Positions 47,845-58,099 of a stretch of 64,000 nucleotides of DNA are shown piece by piece. The stretch lies in NCBI RefSeq assembly GCF_002286975.1, contig NZ_NSKB01000004.1, forward strand, positions 372,001 through 436,000, in the 5' to 3' direction. Every line of letters begins with the position of its first letter. The first letter of the stretch is position 1. The notes below the pieces were generated by a model. The model had not been told where the DNA came from and made no database searches. It worked only from the letters and a program-made list of their open reading frames with translations. A program made the translations under genes and the position numbers. This DNA comes from Halomonas salipaludis. Its GTDB lineage: Bacteria > Pseudomonadota > Gammaproteobacteria > Pseudomonadales > Halomonadaceae.

Positions 47845-49085
47845 CACGCCTCCTCGTCATCGGGGACTTGCTGTTCAGCGTCGAACGCCGACTGCTCGGC
47901 TTCTTCGGCGGCCTCCTCGTCGTCCTCGACCTCGGACGCCGAGACATCCATGCCGTCCTGCAGCGCCACCTGGCCGTTGACCACCACCCGCTCGCCGCGC
48001 TCGAGACCGTCGATGATGATCTGCTGGCCCTGCTGCACAGGCCCCAGTTGCACGCTGCGTGCCTGGGCCTTGTTCTCGTCGTCGACGACGAATACCTGAG
48101 GGCCATCGACGCCCTGGCCGACTGACTGAGGCGGTATCAGGAAGGCATCCTCGAGGGTCTGCACCACCACCCGCACACGCACGAACTGCCCCGGCACCAC
48201 CTCGCCGTCGGGGTTGGGGAAGACCGCCCGCGCCGACACGCTGCCGGTGCGCGGGTCGATGGTGCTGTCGGTGAAGTCGACCTGACCAGCCTGCTCATAG
48301 TCGCTGCCGTCAGGCAGGATCAGCGTCGCCTCGCGGGGCGACTCGGCACCGCTGGCGGCCATCGCCCGGCGCGCGGTACGCTGCAGGGCAGCATCGTTCT
48401 CGGGCAACGAGAAGCGCACGTGGATCGGATCCTGCTGGGTGACGCTGGTCAGCAGTTGGCCACGATCGATCAAACTGCCTTCCGGGAAGCTCTCGAGCCC
48501 GGTCACCCCGGCCAGCGGCGCAGTGACCTCGGTGTAGTCGAGATTGAGCTGGGCGTCGGCGACGCCGGCATCGGCCAGGGCATAGCGCGCCTCGGCCAGC
48601 TCGCGTCCCGACAGGGCAGTATCACGCTCACGCTCGCTGACCGCGTTCTGATCGAACAGCGACGAGATCCGCTGCCACTCGCGGCGCGCCTGGTTGAGAT
48701 CGGCCTGGGCATTGGCCCGCTCGGCCTCGGCGCGGCGCAGAGCGATCTCGTAGGGCTCGCGGTCGATGCGAAACAGCGCTTCGCCCTCCTCGACCATCTG
48801 ACCCTCGGTATAGAGGCGCTCCTGCAGGATCCCCTCGACCCGGGCGCGCACCTCGACCTCACGCGAGCCGCGGGCGCGCCCGGCGTACTCCTGCACCACC
48901 TCGACGTCGCGCGGCTCGACGCTGATCACCGATACCGTGGTCGGCGGTGGCCCGCCCGCCTCGCCGCCCGGAGGCCCCTCCTCATCCTCGCCGTTCTGAC
49001 CACAGGCCGCCAAGCCTACGCTGATCAGCCCTGCCAACAGCAGGGTTCGAATCGGGGTCACGCCCGCTCGGGGTGCCAGTCGCAT
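47844..49085 (-). CDS. RND efflux periplasmic adaptor (AcrA/MexA-like)
   Basis: 413 aa lipoprotein: signal to LAAC. Hallmarks of the MFP family are [23 protein letters not shown]-like lipoyl half-motif ([20 protein letters not shown]), a helical hairpin (about 115-170), the second lipoyl half-motif VTAPLAGV and barrel domains to about 370, followed by an unusually acidic C-terminal tail of about 45 residues. First gene of the pump operon. Confidence 0.94.
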   Translation of the reverse strand: MRLAPRAGVTPIRTLLLAGLISVGLAACGQNGEDEEGPPGGEAGGPPPTTVSVISVEPRDVEVVQEYAGRARGSREVEVRARVEGILQERLYTEGQMVEEGEALFRIDREPYEIALRRAEAERANAQADLNQARREWQRISSLFDQNAVSERERDTALSGRELAEARYALADAGVADAQLNLDYTEVTAPLAGVTGLESFPEGSLIDRGQLLTSVTQQDPIHVRFSLPENDAALQRTARRAMAASGAESPREATLILPDGSDYEQAGQVDFTDSTIDPRTGSVSARAVFPNPDGEVVPGQFVRVRVVVQTLEDAFLIPPQSVGQGVDGPQVFVVDDENKAQARSVQLGPVQQGQQIIIDGLERGERVVVNGQVALQDGMDVSASEVEDDEEAAEEAEQSAFDAEQQVPDDEEA

Positions 49086-49156
49086 GAGGTGCCTCCAGGT
49101 GTGAAACGTATAAGTGGCTCCGTCCTCGAGCCACCGGGAAAGGTGCGCATTATAGT

Positions 49157-49172
49157 TACATTCATGTATGTA
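49157..49172. promoter_or_regulatory. AcrR-type dyad upstream of the RND operon
   Basis: TACAT-N6-ATGTA with the core ACATTCATGTATG, about 70 bp upstream of the adaptor gene. The 324-bp gap 49086-49409 otherwise holds the promoters of the divergent pump and peptide-transporter operons. Confidence 0.5.
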
Positions 49173-49409
49173 TGCCAGGCTTGTACCAGGTCAATTTATG
49201 TGAACAGCCGGCACCCTATTACCTCAACCTAGCTTTAGGTCAAGCGTCGATGCCGGCGTCAACCATTTGGGCATCAATCAGGAAAAGTTTAGATACAAAT
49301 AATATCAGTTTCATTCAAACGAATGCCCTAATGTTGACTGGTAATGCATGGCGCCAGAGATCCTGGCACCGCTTACCACAAACAACGATAAGTTCAGGAG
49401 TGATCCTCT

Positions 49410-50984
49410 ATGCTTAAACAACGCGCCCTGCTTGGGGCCTGCCTCACCGCCGGACTGCTGTCCTCCCCCCTGTATGCCGATACCCTGCGAATCTCGATCA
49501 TGGGTGAGCCCGCCTCACTCGACCCACACAAGATCAGTGGCACCTGGGAAAACGACGTGGCCGGCGACCTCTTCGAAGGCCTGATCACCGAGGCCGCCGA
49601 CGGCGAGCGCATCCCCGGCGTCGCCGAGTCCTGGGAGATCTCCGATGACGGCACCGTCTATACCTTTACACTGCGCGAGGATGCTCGCTGGTCGGATGGC
49701 GAACCGGTCACCGCCGAGGACTTCGTATTCGCGTTCCGTCGCATCCTGACGCCTGCCACCGCCGCCGACTATGCCTACCTGCTCTACCCGGTGAAGAATG
49801 CCGAGGCCGTCTACAGCGAGGGCGCCGACCCGGAAACTCTGGGTATCGAAGCCCTCGATGCGCATACCCTGCAGATCACCCTCGAGCGCTCGACGCCCTA
49901 CTTCCTCGACCAGCTCTCCCACTACACCGCCTATCCAGTGCCGCGTCACGTGGTCGAGGAGCATGGCGACGCCTGGTCGCGCCCCGGCAACATGGTCTCC
50001 AATGGTCCCTTCGCCCTGCAGCGCTGGCAGTCCCAGACGCGCATCGAAGCGGTCAGGAACGAACATTTCCATAGCCATGACGATGTCGCCCTGGAGCGGG
50101 TCATCTACTTCCCCATCGAGGAGCGCAACACTGCCCTGAATCGCTTCCGGGCCGGCGAGATCGACGTTGCCAGGGACTTTCCCACCCAGCAGTACGACTG
50201 GTTGCAGGACAACCTACCCGAAGCCACCCAAACCGCGCCTTTCCTGGGCATCTACTACTTCGTGGTCAACTCCCGCGACGGCCACCCCACCGCCGACCCG
50301 CGTGTGCGCGAGGCGCTGAGCCTGGCTACCCGCCGCGAAGTCATTACCGAGCAGATCCTCGGCACCGGCGAGGAGCCCGCCTATAGTTTCGTCCCCCCCG
50401 GTGTCAGCCACTACCAGCCCCAGCAGCCCGAGTGGGTAGAGCTGAGCCAGGACGAACGCATGAGCCGTGCCAGCGAGCTGATGCAGGACGCCGGCTATGG
50501 CCCCGATAACCCGCTGGAGCTAATGCTGCGCTACAACACCAGCGAGGATCACCGCCGCGTCTCGATCGCCTTGGGTGCAATGTGGGAACCACTCGGTGTC
50601 GAGGTCGACCTCTACAACTCCGAGGTGGCCGTCCACTACGCCGACCTGCGTCAGGGTGACTTCGACGTCGGACGCGCCGGCTGGATCGGCGACTACAACG
50701 ATGCCCAGAACTTCCTGAGCCTGCTGGAGAGCGGGGTCGCCAACAACTATGGCGCATACAGCAACCCGGAGTTCGACTCCCTCATGGTCGAAGCCAGCGA
50801 GACCCAGGATCTCGACGAGCGCGGCGAGATCATGGCCCAGGCCGAGCGCTTGGCGCTCGACGATGCCGCCGTCTTGCCGATCTACTACTACGTCTCGCGC
50901 AATCTGGTGAACCCATCGCTGCAGGGCTGGGAGAACAATATCGAGGATATCCACCGCTCGCGCTGGGTCTCCTTCGAGGACTGA
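49410..50984 (+). CDS. oligopeptide-type ABC transporter substrate-binding protein (OppA-like)
   Basis: 524-aa periplasmic binding protein of family 5. Signal peptide MLKQRALLGACLTAGLLSSPLYA. The mature protein has the SBP-5 signature region LREDARWSDGEPVTAEDFVFAFRRI and YLLYPVKNAEAVYS, as in OppA. It should bind peptides of several residues. It is followed by a hairpin and the rest of the transporter. Confidence 0.93.
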   Translation: MLKQRALLGACLTAGLLSSPLYADTLRISIMGEPASLDPHKISGTWENDVAGDLFEGLITEAADGERIPGVAESWEISDDGTVYTFTLREDARWSDGEPVTAEDFVFAFRRILTPATAADYAYLLYPVKNAEAVYSEGADPETLGIEALDAHTLQITLERSTPYFLDQLSHYTAYPVPRHVVEEHGDAWSRPGNMVSNGPFALQRWQSQTRIEAVRNEHFHSHDDVALERVIYFPIEERNTALNRFRAGEIDVARDFPTQQYDWLQDNLPEATQTAPFLGIYYFVVNSRDGHPTADPRVREALSLATRREVITEQILGTGEEPAYSFVPPGVSHYQPQQPEWVELSQDERMSRASELMQDAGYGPDNPLELMLRYNTSEDHRRVSIALGAMWEPLGVEVDLYNSEVAVHYADLRQGDFDVGRAGWIGDYNDAQNFLSLLESGVANNYGAYSNPEFDSLMVEASETQDLDERGEIMAQAERLALDDAAVLPIYYYVSRNLVNPSLQGWENNIEDIHRSRWVSFED

Positions 50985-51011
50985 ACGCCACTTCTCCTGA
51001 ACGCATCGCAA

Positions 51012-51033
51012 AGGCCTCGGACTCCCGGGGCCT
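51012..51033 (+). other. hairpin between oppA-like and oppB-like genes
   Basis: AGGCCTCGG-ACTC-CCGGGGCCT forms a 9-bp stem (one G-U) about 30 bases after the binding-protein stop and just before the permease ribosome-binding site. Probably limits read-through or protects the upstream mRNA so that the binding protein is in excess. Confidence 0.5.
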
Positions 51034-51045
51034 GGGGATACCTGT

Positions 51046-51972
51046 ATGCTCTACTATGTCGGCAAACGCCTGTTACAGGCCATACCCACGCTGTTGATCG
51101 TCATTACCGTGTCGTTTTTCCTGATGCACATGGCACCCGGCGGCCCCTTCGACGGCGAGCGCCAGCTACCCGCCGAAATCGAAGCCAACCTGCTGGCCAC
51201 CTATCATCTCGACCAGCCGGTGTGGAAACAGTACCTGCTCTATATGGGCAATCTGCTGCAGGGCGATTTCGGCCCCTCGTTTCGCTACAAGGATTTCACC
51301 GTCACCGAGCTGATCATGCAGGGCTTTCCGGTCAGTCTCGAGCTCGGCCTGTGGGCCATCGGCCTGGCACTGCTGATCGGCCTGCCAATGGGCATCGTCG
51401 CCGCCATTAGGCGCAACTCCACGGTTGACTACATGGTCATGGGCACCGCCCTTGCCGGCGTGGCCGTGCCCAACTTCGTGATCGCCCCGCTGCTCGCCCT
51501 GGTGTTCGGTGTGCTCCTCGCCTGGCTCCCCGTCGGCGGCTGGAACGATGGCCACTGGCGCAACATGGTGCTACCAGTGGTGGCCCTCTCCATCCAGCAG
51601 ATCGCCTATATCGCGCGCATGATGCGCGCCAGCATGATCGAGGTGCTCGGCAGCCAGTACATCCGTACCGCCCGCGCCAAGGGGCTGGCCGAGTATGAGG
51701 TGATCTGGGGCCATGCCCTGCGCCCCGCTCTATTGCCGGTGGTCTCCTACCTCGGCCCGGCCATCGCCGGCATCATCACCGGCTCGGTGGTCATCGAGCA
51801 GATCTTCGGCATTCCCGGCATCGGCCGCTACTTCGTCCAGGGGGCGCTCAATCGCGACTACACCCTGGTGATGGGCACGGTGGTGTTCTATGGCGCACTG
51901 ATCGTGCTGATCAACCTGATCGTCGATCTCCTCTACTCCGCCCTCGACCCGCAGATTCGCTATGACCACTGA
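51046..51972 (+). CDS. peptide ABC transporter permease OppB-like
   Basis: 308 aa permease: six membrane segments and the DppB/OppB loop EVLGSQYIRTARAKGLAEYEVIWGHALRPALLPVV. N-terminal MLYYVGKRLLQAIPTLLIV is typical of the family. Its end overlaps the start of the OppC-like gene. Confidence 0.95.
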   Translation: MLYYVGKRLLQAIPTLLIVITVSFFLMHMAPGGPFDGERQLPAEIEANLLATYHLDQPVWKQYLLYMGNLLQGDFGPSFRYKDFTVTELIMQGFPVSLELGLWAIGLALLIGLPMGIVAAIRRNSTVDYMVMGTALAGVAVPNFVIAPLLALVFGVLLAWLPVGGWNDGHWRNMVLPVVALSIQQIAYIARMMRASMIEVLGSQYIRTARAKGLAEYEVIWGHALRPALLPVVSYLGPAIAGIITGSVVIEQIFGIPGIGRYFVQGALNRDYTLVMGTVVFYGALIVLINLIVDLLYSALDPQIRYDH

Positions 51973-52858
51973 ACCGACTCCCACGACGCTGCCTTTCGAT
52001 GGCAACAGCGCAGGTGAAAGCCTGGCCGGCGACGCCTGGCGTCGTCTCAAGCAGAACCGTGCCGCCACCTTCAGCCTGTTTCTGCTCGGGCTGATCGCCA
52101 TCGCCTGCGTGGCCGGCCCCTGGCTGACGCCATGGGGGCTCAACGAGGTCGACTGGAACGCCTTCACCGCACCGCCCAGCATTGCCGACGGTCACTATGC
52201 CGGCACCGACGCCAACGGCCGCGACTTGCTCACCCGTACCCTCTATGGCGGCCAGATATCGCTCTCGGTGGCGCTGGTCGCGACCCTCGTCTCGCTGGTG
52301 ATCGGCGTACTCTACGGGGCCATCGCCGGTTACATGGGTGGGCGCGTCGACAACCTGATGATGCGCTTCGTCGATATCATGTACTCGCTGCCCTTCATGT
52401 TCCTGGTGATCCTGCTGATGGTGGTGTTCGGCCGCAACATCCTGCTGATCTATGCCGCCATCGGCGCCGTGGAGTGGCTCGACATGTCGCGTATCGTGCG
52501 CGGCCAGACGCTGGCCTTGAAACGCCGCGAGTTCGTCGAGGCGGCGCATGCCCTCGGCGTCAAAAGCACCACCATCGTCACCCGTCACCTGATCCCCAAT
52601 ACCCTGGGGCCGGTGATCGTCTACGTGACCCTGACGGTACCCAAGGTCATCCTGCTGGAGAGCTTCCTGTCATTTCTCGGCCTCGGCGTCCAGGAACCGA
52701 TGACCAGCTGGGGGGTGCTGATCAGCGAGGGCAAGGACATGATGCAGAGCGCCCCCTGGATGCTGCTGGTGCCCTCCGCCTTCCTGGCCATCACCCTGCT
52801 ATGTCTCAACTTTCTGGGCGACGGCCTGCGTGACGCCCTCGACCCCAAGACTCGCTGA
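51962..52858 (+). CDS. peptide ABC transporter permease OppC-like
   Basis: 298 aa. The N-terminal cytoplasmic tail with DAWRRLKQNRAA precedes the first membrane segment. HYAGTDANGRDLLTRTLYGGQISL and the loop VRGQTLALKRREFVEAAHALGVK are family hallmarks. It forms the heterodimeric channel with OppB. Confidence 0.95.
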   Translation: MTTEPTPTTLPFDGNSAGESLAGDAWRRLKQNRAATFSLFLLGLIAIACVAGPWLTPWGLNEVDWNAFTAPPSIADGHYAGTDANGRDLLTRTLYGGQISLSVALVATLVSLVIGVLYGAIAGYMGGRVDNLMMRFVDIMYSLPFMFLVILLMVVFGRNILLIYAAIGAVEWLDMSRIVRGQTLALKRREFVEAAHALGVKSTTIVTRHLIPNTLGPVIVYVTLTVPKVILLESFLSFLGLGVQEPMTSWGVLISEGKDMMQSAPWMLLVPSAFLAITLLCLNFLGDGLRDALDPKTR

Positions 52859-52867
52859 GGAAGCCCG

Positions 52868-54478
52868 ATGACGACACCTCTACTTGAAATCGACCGGCTG
52901 CGTGTCGACTTCCACCTGCCCCAAGGCACGGTCTCGGCGGTCAAGTCTCTCGACCTGCATATTGCCCCAGGCGAAACCCTGGCACTGGTGGGTGAGTCAG
53001 GCTCCGGCAAGTCGATCTCTTCGCTTGCCATCATGCGCTTGCTACCTGATCTCGCCGAGCCCAGCGGCAGCATACGCTGGCACGGCAAGCGGGGCGAAGA
53101 AGCGCTGCTCGACACCCCTTTGCGCCGTATGCGCCAGATACGCGGCAACGAGATATCGATGATTTTTCAGGAGCCGATGACCTCGCTCAACCCCCTGATG
53201 CGCATCGGTGATCAGGTGCGCGAGGTACTCAAGAAGCACACCTCGCTGCGTGGCAAAACCGCCGATGAGCGGGTCATAGAGCTGTTCGAGCAGGTTGGGA
53301 TCCCCGAGCCCCGGCGTCGCATCGCCAGCTACCCTTACGAACTCTCCGGTGGCCAGCGCCAGCGGGTGATGATCGCCATGGCCCTGGCCTGCGAGCCCAA
53401 GTTGCTGATCGCCGACGAGCCGACCACCGCACTCGACGTCACCGTGCAGGCGCAGATCCTGCGCCTGCTCAAGGATCTACAGCAGCGCTACGGCATGGCG
53501 ATCCTGTTCATTACCCACGACCTGGGGGTCGTGCGTCACTTCGCCGACCGGGTCTGCGTGATGCGCCACGGTGAGATCGTCGAGACAGCCTCGACTCAGG
53601 CCCTCTTCAGCGCTCCCCAACACCCCTATACGCGGATGCTGATCGAGGCCGAGCCCAGCGGCCGCAAGGCGCCGGTCGACCCCAGCCTCCCGGTGCTGCT
53701 CGAGGCACGTGACATCAAGGTAAGGTTCGCGCTCAAGAAGCGCCTGTTTCGCCCCAGCGAGTATTTCGACGCGGTGCGCGGTATCGATCTCGACATCCGC
53801 CGCGGGCAGACACTGGGCATCGTCGGCGAGTCGGGATCCGGCAAGTCGACGCTGGGGCGCGCCCTGCTGCGCCTGCTCGAGAGCTCAGGCGACGTGCGCT
53901 TCGACGAGACCGACCTGACCCATCTGGACGGCAGTGCCATGCGCCCGATTCGCTCGAGGATGCAGGTGGTATTCCAGGATCCCTTCGGTTCGCTTTCACC
54001 TCGCTTGACGGTCGGCGAAATCGTCAGCGAGGGGCTACGAGTGCACTATCCGCTGCTGACACGCCGTGAGCGCGAGGCCCGGGTCATCGAGACACTCGAG
54101 GAGGTCGCCCTCGATCCCGCCATGCGCAAGCGCTATCCCCATGAGTTCTCCGGTGGGCAACGCCAGCGCATCGCCATCGCTCGCGCGCTGGTACTCAAAC
54201 CGGAATTCCTGCTCCTCGACGAACCCACCTCGGCACTGGATAGGTCGGTACAGGCCACGGTGATCGAGCTGCTGCGCACGTTGCAGGCCAAGCACGACCT
54301 CACCTACCTGTTTATCAGCCACGACCTGGCGGTGGTGCGCGCCCTGGCCGATAGCGTGATCGTGATGCGTCAGGGCGAGGTGGTGGAGCAAGGCGAGACC
54401 GAGGCGCTGTTCCGCTCCCCACGCGACGCCTACACCCGAGAGCTGATGCGGGCGGCCTTCCTCGACGCGGTCTCCTAG
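52868..54478 (+). CDS. fused peptide ABC transporter ATPase (OppDF-like)
   Basis: 536 aa, two complete ABC domains in one polypeptide. Domain 1: Walker A GESGSGKS, signature [15 protein letters not shown], Walker [13 protein letters not shown]. Domain 2: [42 protein letters not shown]. In E. coli OppD and OppF are separate, so here the heterodimer is fused. Converges with the sigma-54 regulator 16 bases away. Confidence 0.96.
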   Translation: MTTPLLEIDRLRVDFHLPQGTVSAVKSLDLHIAPGETLALVGESGSGKSISSLAIMRLLPDLAEPSGSIRWHGKRGEEALLDTPLRRMRQIRGNEISMIFQEPMTSLNPLMRIGDQVREVLKKHTSLRGKTADERVIELFEQVGIPEPRRRIASYPYELSGGQRQRVMIAMALACEPKLLIADEPTTALDVTVQAQILRLLKDLQQRYGMAILFITHDLGVVRHFADRVCVMRHGEIVETASTQALFSAPQHPYTRMLIEAEPSGRKAPVDPSLPVLLEARDIKVRFALKKRLFRPSEYFDAVRGIDLDIRRGQTLGIVGESGSGKSTLGRALLRLLESSGDVRFDETDLTHLDGSAMRPIRSRMQVVFQDPFGSLSPRLTVGEIVSEGLRVHYPLLTRREREARVIETLEEVALDPAMRKRYPHEFSGGQRQRIAIARALVLKPEFLLLDEPTSALDRSVQATVIELLRTLQAKHDLTYLFISHDLAVVRALADSVIVMRQGEVVEQGETEALFRSPRDAYTRELMRAAFLDAVS

Positions 54479-54494
54479 GCTCACAAGGCGCGGT

Positions 54495-56390
54495 TCAACG
54501 CCGATAGTCGCGCGGCTCGACGCCCCACTTGCGCAGCCGTGAGAACAGCGTAGTGGGCTTGAGGCCCAGCAGCTCGGCGGCGCCATCGCGGCCCGAGACC
54601 TTACCCGCACAGCGCTGCAGCGCGGCGATGGCGTTGTCGCGCTGGCGGCGGCACAGCTCCTGCTCCGGCAGCGGCGCGCTGGCGTCCGCTGCCGTGGCCG
54701 CCGGCTCGGGTGGCTCACGGCGCGGACTCGGCGGCTCGCCGAGCAGCAGGTCGTCGAATACCAGGCGGCGATCCTGGGTAACGATCACCTGGCGCTCGAT
54801 GACGTTCTCCAGTTCGCGAATATTGCCCGGCCACGGGTAGCGCTGCAGGATCTGCAGTTGGGCCGGCGGAATCCTCACCCCCGGCTTGTTGAACTTCTGG
54901 CAGGCGCGCTGCAGGAAGTGCCGGGCCAGCAGCGGCACATCCTCGATGCGGCTGCGCAGCGGCACCGACTCGATGGGAAACACATTGAGGCGAAAATAGA
55001 GATCCTCGCGAAACTCGCCGGCCTCGATCATTTCACGCAAGTCGCGGTTGGTGGCGGCGATCACCCGCACATCCACCTCGCGTGTGCGATTGCCGCCAAT
55101 GCGTTCGAACTGCTGGTCCTGCAGCACCCGCAGCAGCTTGCTCTGAAGCGCCAGCGGGATTTCGCCCACCTCGTCGAGGAACAAGGTGCCGCCGTCGGCC
55201 AACTCGAAGCGCCCCGGTCGGTCGTTGACCGCGCCGGTAAAGGCGCCCTTCACATGGCCGAAGAACTCGCTCTCGAACAGGTCGTGGGGAATTGCCGCGC
55301 AGTTGACGCGAATCAGCGGTCGGTCGCTACGCTCGCTGCCGACGTGAATCGCGCGTGCAATCAGCTCCTTGCCGGTGCCCGACTCGCCGCTGATCAGGAC
55401 GTTGGCATCGGTGGGCGCTACCAGCGCGATCTGGCGAATCAGCTGCGCCACCGCAGGGCTCTCGCCGACGATCTCGCGGTGGTTGAGCTCGGCCTTGATC
55501 TCCTCCTGCAGGTACTGGTTCTCGAGTTCGAGACGCTGCTTGAGCGACTCGACCTCGGCCAGGGCATCGCGCAGCCGCTGCTCGGCGCGCTTGCGCTCGC
55601 GAATATCGCGAAACAGCACCACTGCCCCCACCAACCGGCCCATCTCGAAGATCGGCGTGCTGGTGTACTCCACCGGGATCGCCTCGCCGTTCTTGTGCCA
55701 AAACACCTCGTCGTCGACGCGATGCACCTGGCCGTCGCTGAACGAGGCGTGGATCGGGCACTGCTGCACCGGAAAGTGGCTACCGTCGGCACGGGTGTGG
55801 TGAAACATCAGGTGGGCATCGTGACCGACCATGTCGTCGCTACTCCAGCCCAGGATGCGCTCCGCGGCAGGGTTGACGAAGGTGGTCTTGCCCTCGGCGT
55901 CGAGGCCGTAGATGCCTTCCCCCGCCGCACCCAGGATCAGCTGGTTCTGGCGCTCGATACGCTCGAAGACCTGCTCGACCCGCTCCCAGCCGACATGGCC
56001 GCGGCGATGCTGGCGACGCAGGTCGGCCTTGGCCCGGCGCTGCTCGGCCTGATCGCGGTCGGTCAGGGTCAACAGCAGCGTCTGGCCGTCGTCGAGGCGC
56101 TGGCCGAACACCTCGACGTGGTGCGGCTGTCGGGTCAGGTCGAGCACCACCAGGTCATCCGACCAGCCCGGGGAGCGGGTCAGCACTTCGTCGGTAAAGC
56201 TCACCCACAGCGGCAGCGATGCCCCCAGGCAGTGGCTGAAGGGTCGCGCCGACAGCGCCGCGGCGTCACCTCCCAGCAGTCGGCTAGCGGCGGGATTGGC
56301 CTCCAGCAGGCGATCAGCTAACGGATCGACCACCAGCATGGCCTGGGGCGATTGCAGGAAGACACGCTGGTGCAGCGAGGCAGGGCTCAT
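54495..56390 (-). CDS. sigma-54-dependent transcriptional activator with two PAS domains
   Basis: 631 aa. PAS domain (about 10-110), second PAS with PAC tail (about 145-275) carrying [17 protein letters not shown], a coiled linker (275-300), then AAA+ core with Walker A GESGTGKE (335-342), GAFTGA (382-387) that contacts sigma-54, Walker [10 protein letters not shown], and a C-terminal Fis-type helix-turn-helix. The start at 56390 has AGGAGAGC upstream. It is divergent from the cyanate genes and probably activates them. Confidence 0.94.
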   Translation of the reverse strand: MSPASLHQRVFLQSPQAMLVVDPLADRLLEANPAASRLLGGDAAALSARPFSHCLGASLPLWVSFTDEVLTRSPGWSDDLVVLDLTRQPHHVEVFGQRLDDGQTLLLTLTDRDQAEQRRAKADLRRQHRRGHVGWERVEQVFERIERQNQLILGAAGEGIYGLDAEGKTTFVNPAAERILGWSSDDMVGHDAHLMFHHTRADGSHFPVQQCPIHASFSDGQVHRVDDEVFWHKNGEAIPVEYTSTPIFEMGRLVGAVVLFRDIRERKRAEQRLRDALAEVESLKQRLELENQYLQEEIKAELNHREIVGESPAVAQLIRQIALVAPTDANVLISGESGTGKELIARAIHVGSERSDRPLIRVNCAAIPHDLFESEFFGHVKGAFTGAVNDRPGRFELADGGTLFLDEVGEIPLALQSKLLRVLQDQQFERIGGNRTREVDVRVIAATNRDLREMIEAGEFREDLYFRLNVFPIESVPLRSRIEDVPLLARHFLQRACQKFNKPGVRIPPAQLQILQRYPWPGNIRELENVIERQVIVTQDRRLVFDDLLLGEPPSPRREPPEPAATAADASAPLPEQELCRRQRDNAIAALQRCAGKVSGRDGAAELLGLKPTTLFSRLRKWGVEPRDYRR

Positions 56391-56443
56391 GGCAGCTCTC
56401 CTGAGTGGGGCATGCCCTAGGTCATTCAAAACCCGCGCCAGTG

Positions 56444-56494
56444 ACGATATTTCGTATAAAAACCAACGAAATATCGTAGATTGCGAGATTTCGT
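56444..56494. promoter_or_regulatory. triple upstream activating sites for the sigma-54 activator
   Basis: A perfect 12-bp inverted pair ACGATATTTCGT (56444-56455) and ACGAAATATCGT (56466-56477) has centres 22 bp apart. A third, less perfect copy, GCGAGATTTCGT, is at 56483-56494. Each is itself nearly palindromic. They lie 84-134 bp upstream of a -24/-12 promoter, the expected distance for enhancer sites. Confidence 0.75.
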
Positions 56495-56577
56495 GATTGC
56501 CAACCGCCCCTTCCCAGGCGCCATGCAATGCCGCCAACCCACTGTATAGAAACGACTATCTTTCCCTTGGCGGCAAC

Positions 56578-56593
56578 TGGCACGGGCCTGGCA
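56578..56593 (+). promoter_or_regulatory. sigma-54 (-24/-12) promoter of the cyanate operon
   Basis: TGGCACGGGCCTGGCA matches TGGCACG-N4-TTGCA with one mismatch. The invariant GG and GC are present with 10 bases between. Transcription should start near 56604, about 80 bases before the ATG of the binding protein. Confidence 0.8.
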
Positions 56594-56682
56594 ATGGTTG
56601 CCTCAGCGTCGCTGTGACTCCCAGCACTGCACCACCGTGACGCATCCCGATATCCCATTGCTTCCATGAGGTGAACAACAAC

Positions 56683-58098
56683 ATGAGCGATCGCAACGAC
56701 CACAACAGCCTGGGCAACCCCTTCGACCACCGCCAGTCGTTGACTCATGGCCGCCATTGCGACTGTCACGACTGCCGCCAAGACGCCGCGGCACACCTCG
56801 CCTCCGATGGTGCCAAGCGCGACGCCGCGCAGCCGGCCAACAGCGAAGAGATGATGGATCGAGTGGTGGAAAGCGCCCTGGTGCGCGGCATGTTCGGCCA
56901 TAGCGACATGCATCGCCGCCAATTCATGAAGCTGGTCGGCGGCGGTACCGCGGCCGCCGCTCTGGCCAGCCTGTTTCCGATGGACGCCATCAAGGCCGCC
57001 GTCAAGGAGGACCTCGGCCCGCTGGAGAAGACCCAGCTCAATGTCGGCTTCGTGCCGATTACCTGTGCCACACCGATCATCATGGCCCACCCGATGGGCT
57101 TCTATGAGCGCTATGGCCTCGACGTCTCGGTCATCAAGACCGCCGGCTGGGCGGTAGCCCGGGACAAGTCACTCAATCGCGAGTACGACGCTGCCCATAT
57201 GCTCACCCCGATGCCGCTGGCGATGAGTCTCGGCGCCGGCTCTAGTCCCGAGCCCTTCATCATGCCCGCCGTGGAGAACATCAACGGCCAGGCGATCGTG
57301 CTGCACAACGACCATCAGGACAAACGCGACCCGCAGCAGTGGCAGGGCTTCACCTTCGGCGTACCCTTCGAGTACTCGATGCATAACTTCCTGCTGCGCT
57401 ACTACGTTGCCGAGCACGGCCTCGACCCCGACCAGGACATCCAGATCCGCGTCATCCCGCCGCCCGAGATGGTCGCCAATCTGCGCGCCGGCAATATCGA
57501 CGGCTTCCTGTCGCCGGATCCCTTCAACCAGCGCGCGGTCTACGAGCGCATCGGCTTCATTCATCTGCTGACCAAGGAGATCTGGGACGGCCACCCGTGC
57601 TGCGCCTTCGCCACCAGTGCCCAGTTCGCGCGCGAGAATCCCAACACCTATGGCGCCCTGTTGAGGGCGATCATCGATGCCACCCAGTACTCCTCCAACC
57701 CCGAGAACCGCTCGGAGATTGCCGAGGCCATCGCCCCCACCAACTACCTCAACCAGCCGGTCACGGTCATCGAGCAGGTACTGACCGGCACCTTTGCCGA
57801 TGGCCTGGGTGAAGTACAGCGAGTACCCGATCGCATCGACTTCGACCCCTTCCCCTGGCACTCCATGGCGGTGTGGATCCTGACCCAGATGAAACGCTGG
57901 GGCTATATCGACGACCACGTCGACTATCAGCAGGTCGCCCGCGACGTCTACCTCGCCAGCGACGCTCGCGAGGTGATGCGCGAGCTGGGCTACGACGCGC
58001 CGGAGGAGAACTCGCGCAACTACCAGATCATGGGCAAGACCTTCGACTACACCCAGCCCGAGGCCTACATCGAAAGCTTCGATATCCGGAGGAGCTGA
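56683..58098 (+). CDS. Tat-exported nitrate/cyanate-type ABC transporter binding protein (NrtA-like)
   Basis: 471 aa from the ATG at 56683. Twin-arginine signal HRRQFMKLVGGG at residues 77-88, so the protein is exported folded. The mature part has the CmpA/NrtA features LNVGFVPITCATPIIMAHPMGFYERYGLDV and GWAVARD. Oddly, about 76 residues precede the Tat motif and contain the cluster CDCHDC at residues 26-31. Because cyanase is encoded in the same operon, cyanate is the likely ligand, although nitrate cannot be excluded. Confidence 0.9.
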   Translation: MSDRNDHNSLGNPFDHRQSLTHGRHCDCHDCRQDAAAHLASDGAKRDAAQPANSEEMMDRVVESALVRGMFGHSDMHRRQFMKLVGGGTAAAALASLFPMDAIKAAVKEDLGPLEKTQLNVGFVPITCATPIIMAHPMGFYERYGLDVSVIKTAGWAVARDKSLNREYDAAHMLTPMPLAMSLGAGSSPEPFIMPAVENINGQAIVLHNDHQDKRDPQQWQGFTFGVPFEYSMHNFLLRYYVAEHGLDPDQDIQIRVIPPPEMVANLRAGNIDGFLSPDPFNQRAVYERIGFIHLLTKEIWDGHPCCAFATSAQFARENPNTYGALLRAIIDATQYSSNPENRSEIAEAIAPTNYLNQPVTVIEQVLTGTFADGLGEVQRVPDRIDFDPFPWHSMAVWILTQMKRWGYIDDHVDYQQVARDVYLASDAREVMRELGYDAPEENSRNYQIMGKTFDYTQPEAYIESFDIRRS

Positions 58099-58099
58099 C

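Noticed and set aside
56391-56443. Sigma-54 promoter for the activator gene itself on the minus strand
   Set aside because: A TGGCGCGG-like start is present but the -12 GC is missing at the proper spacing.
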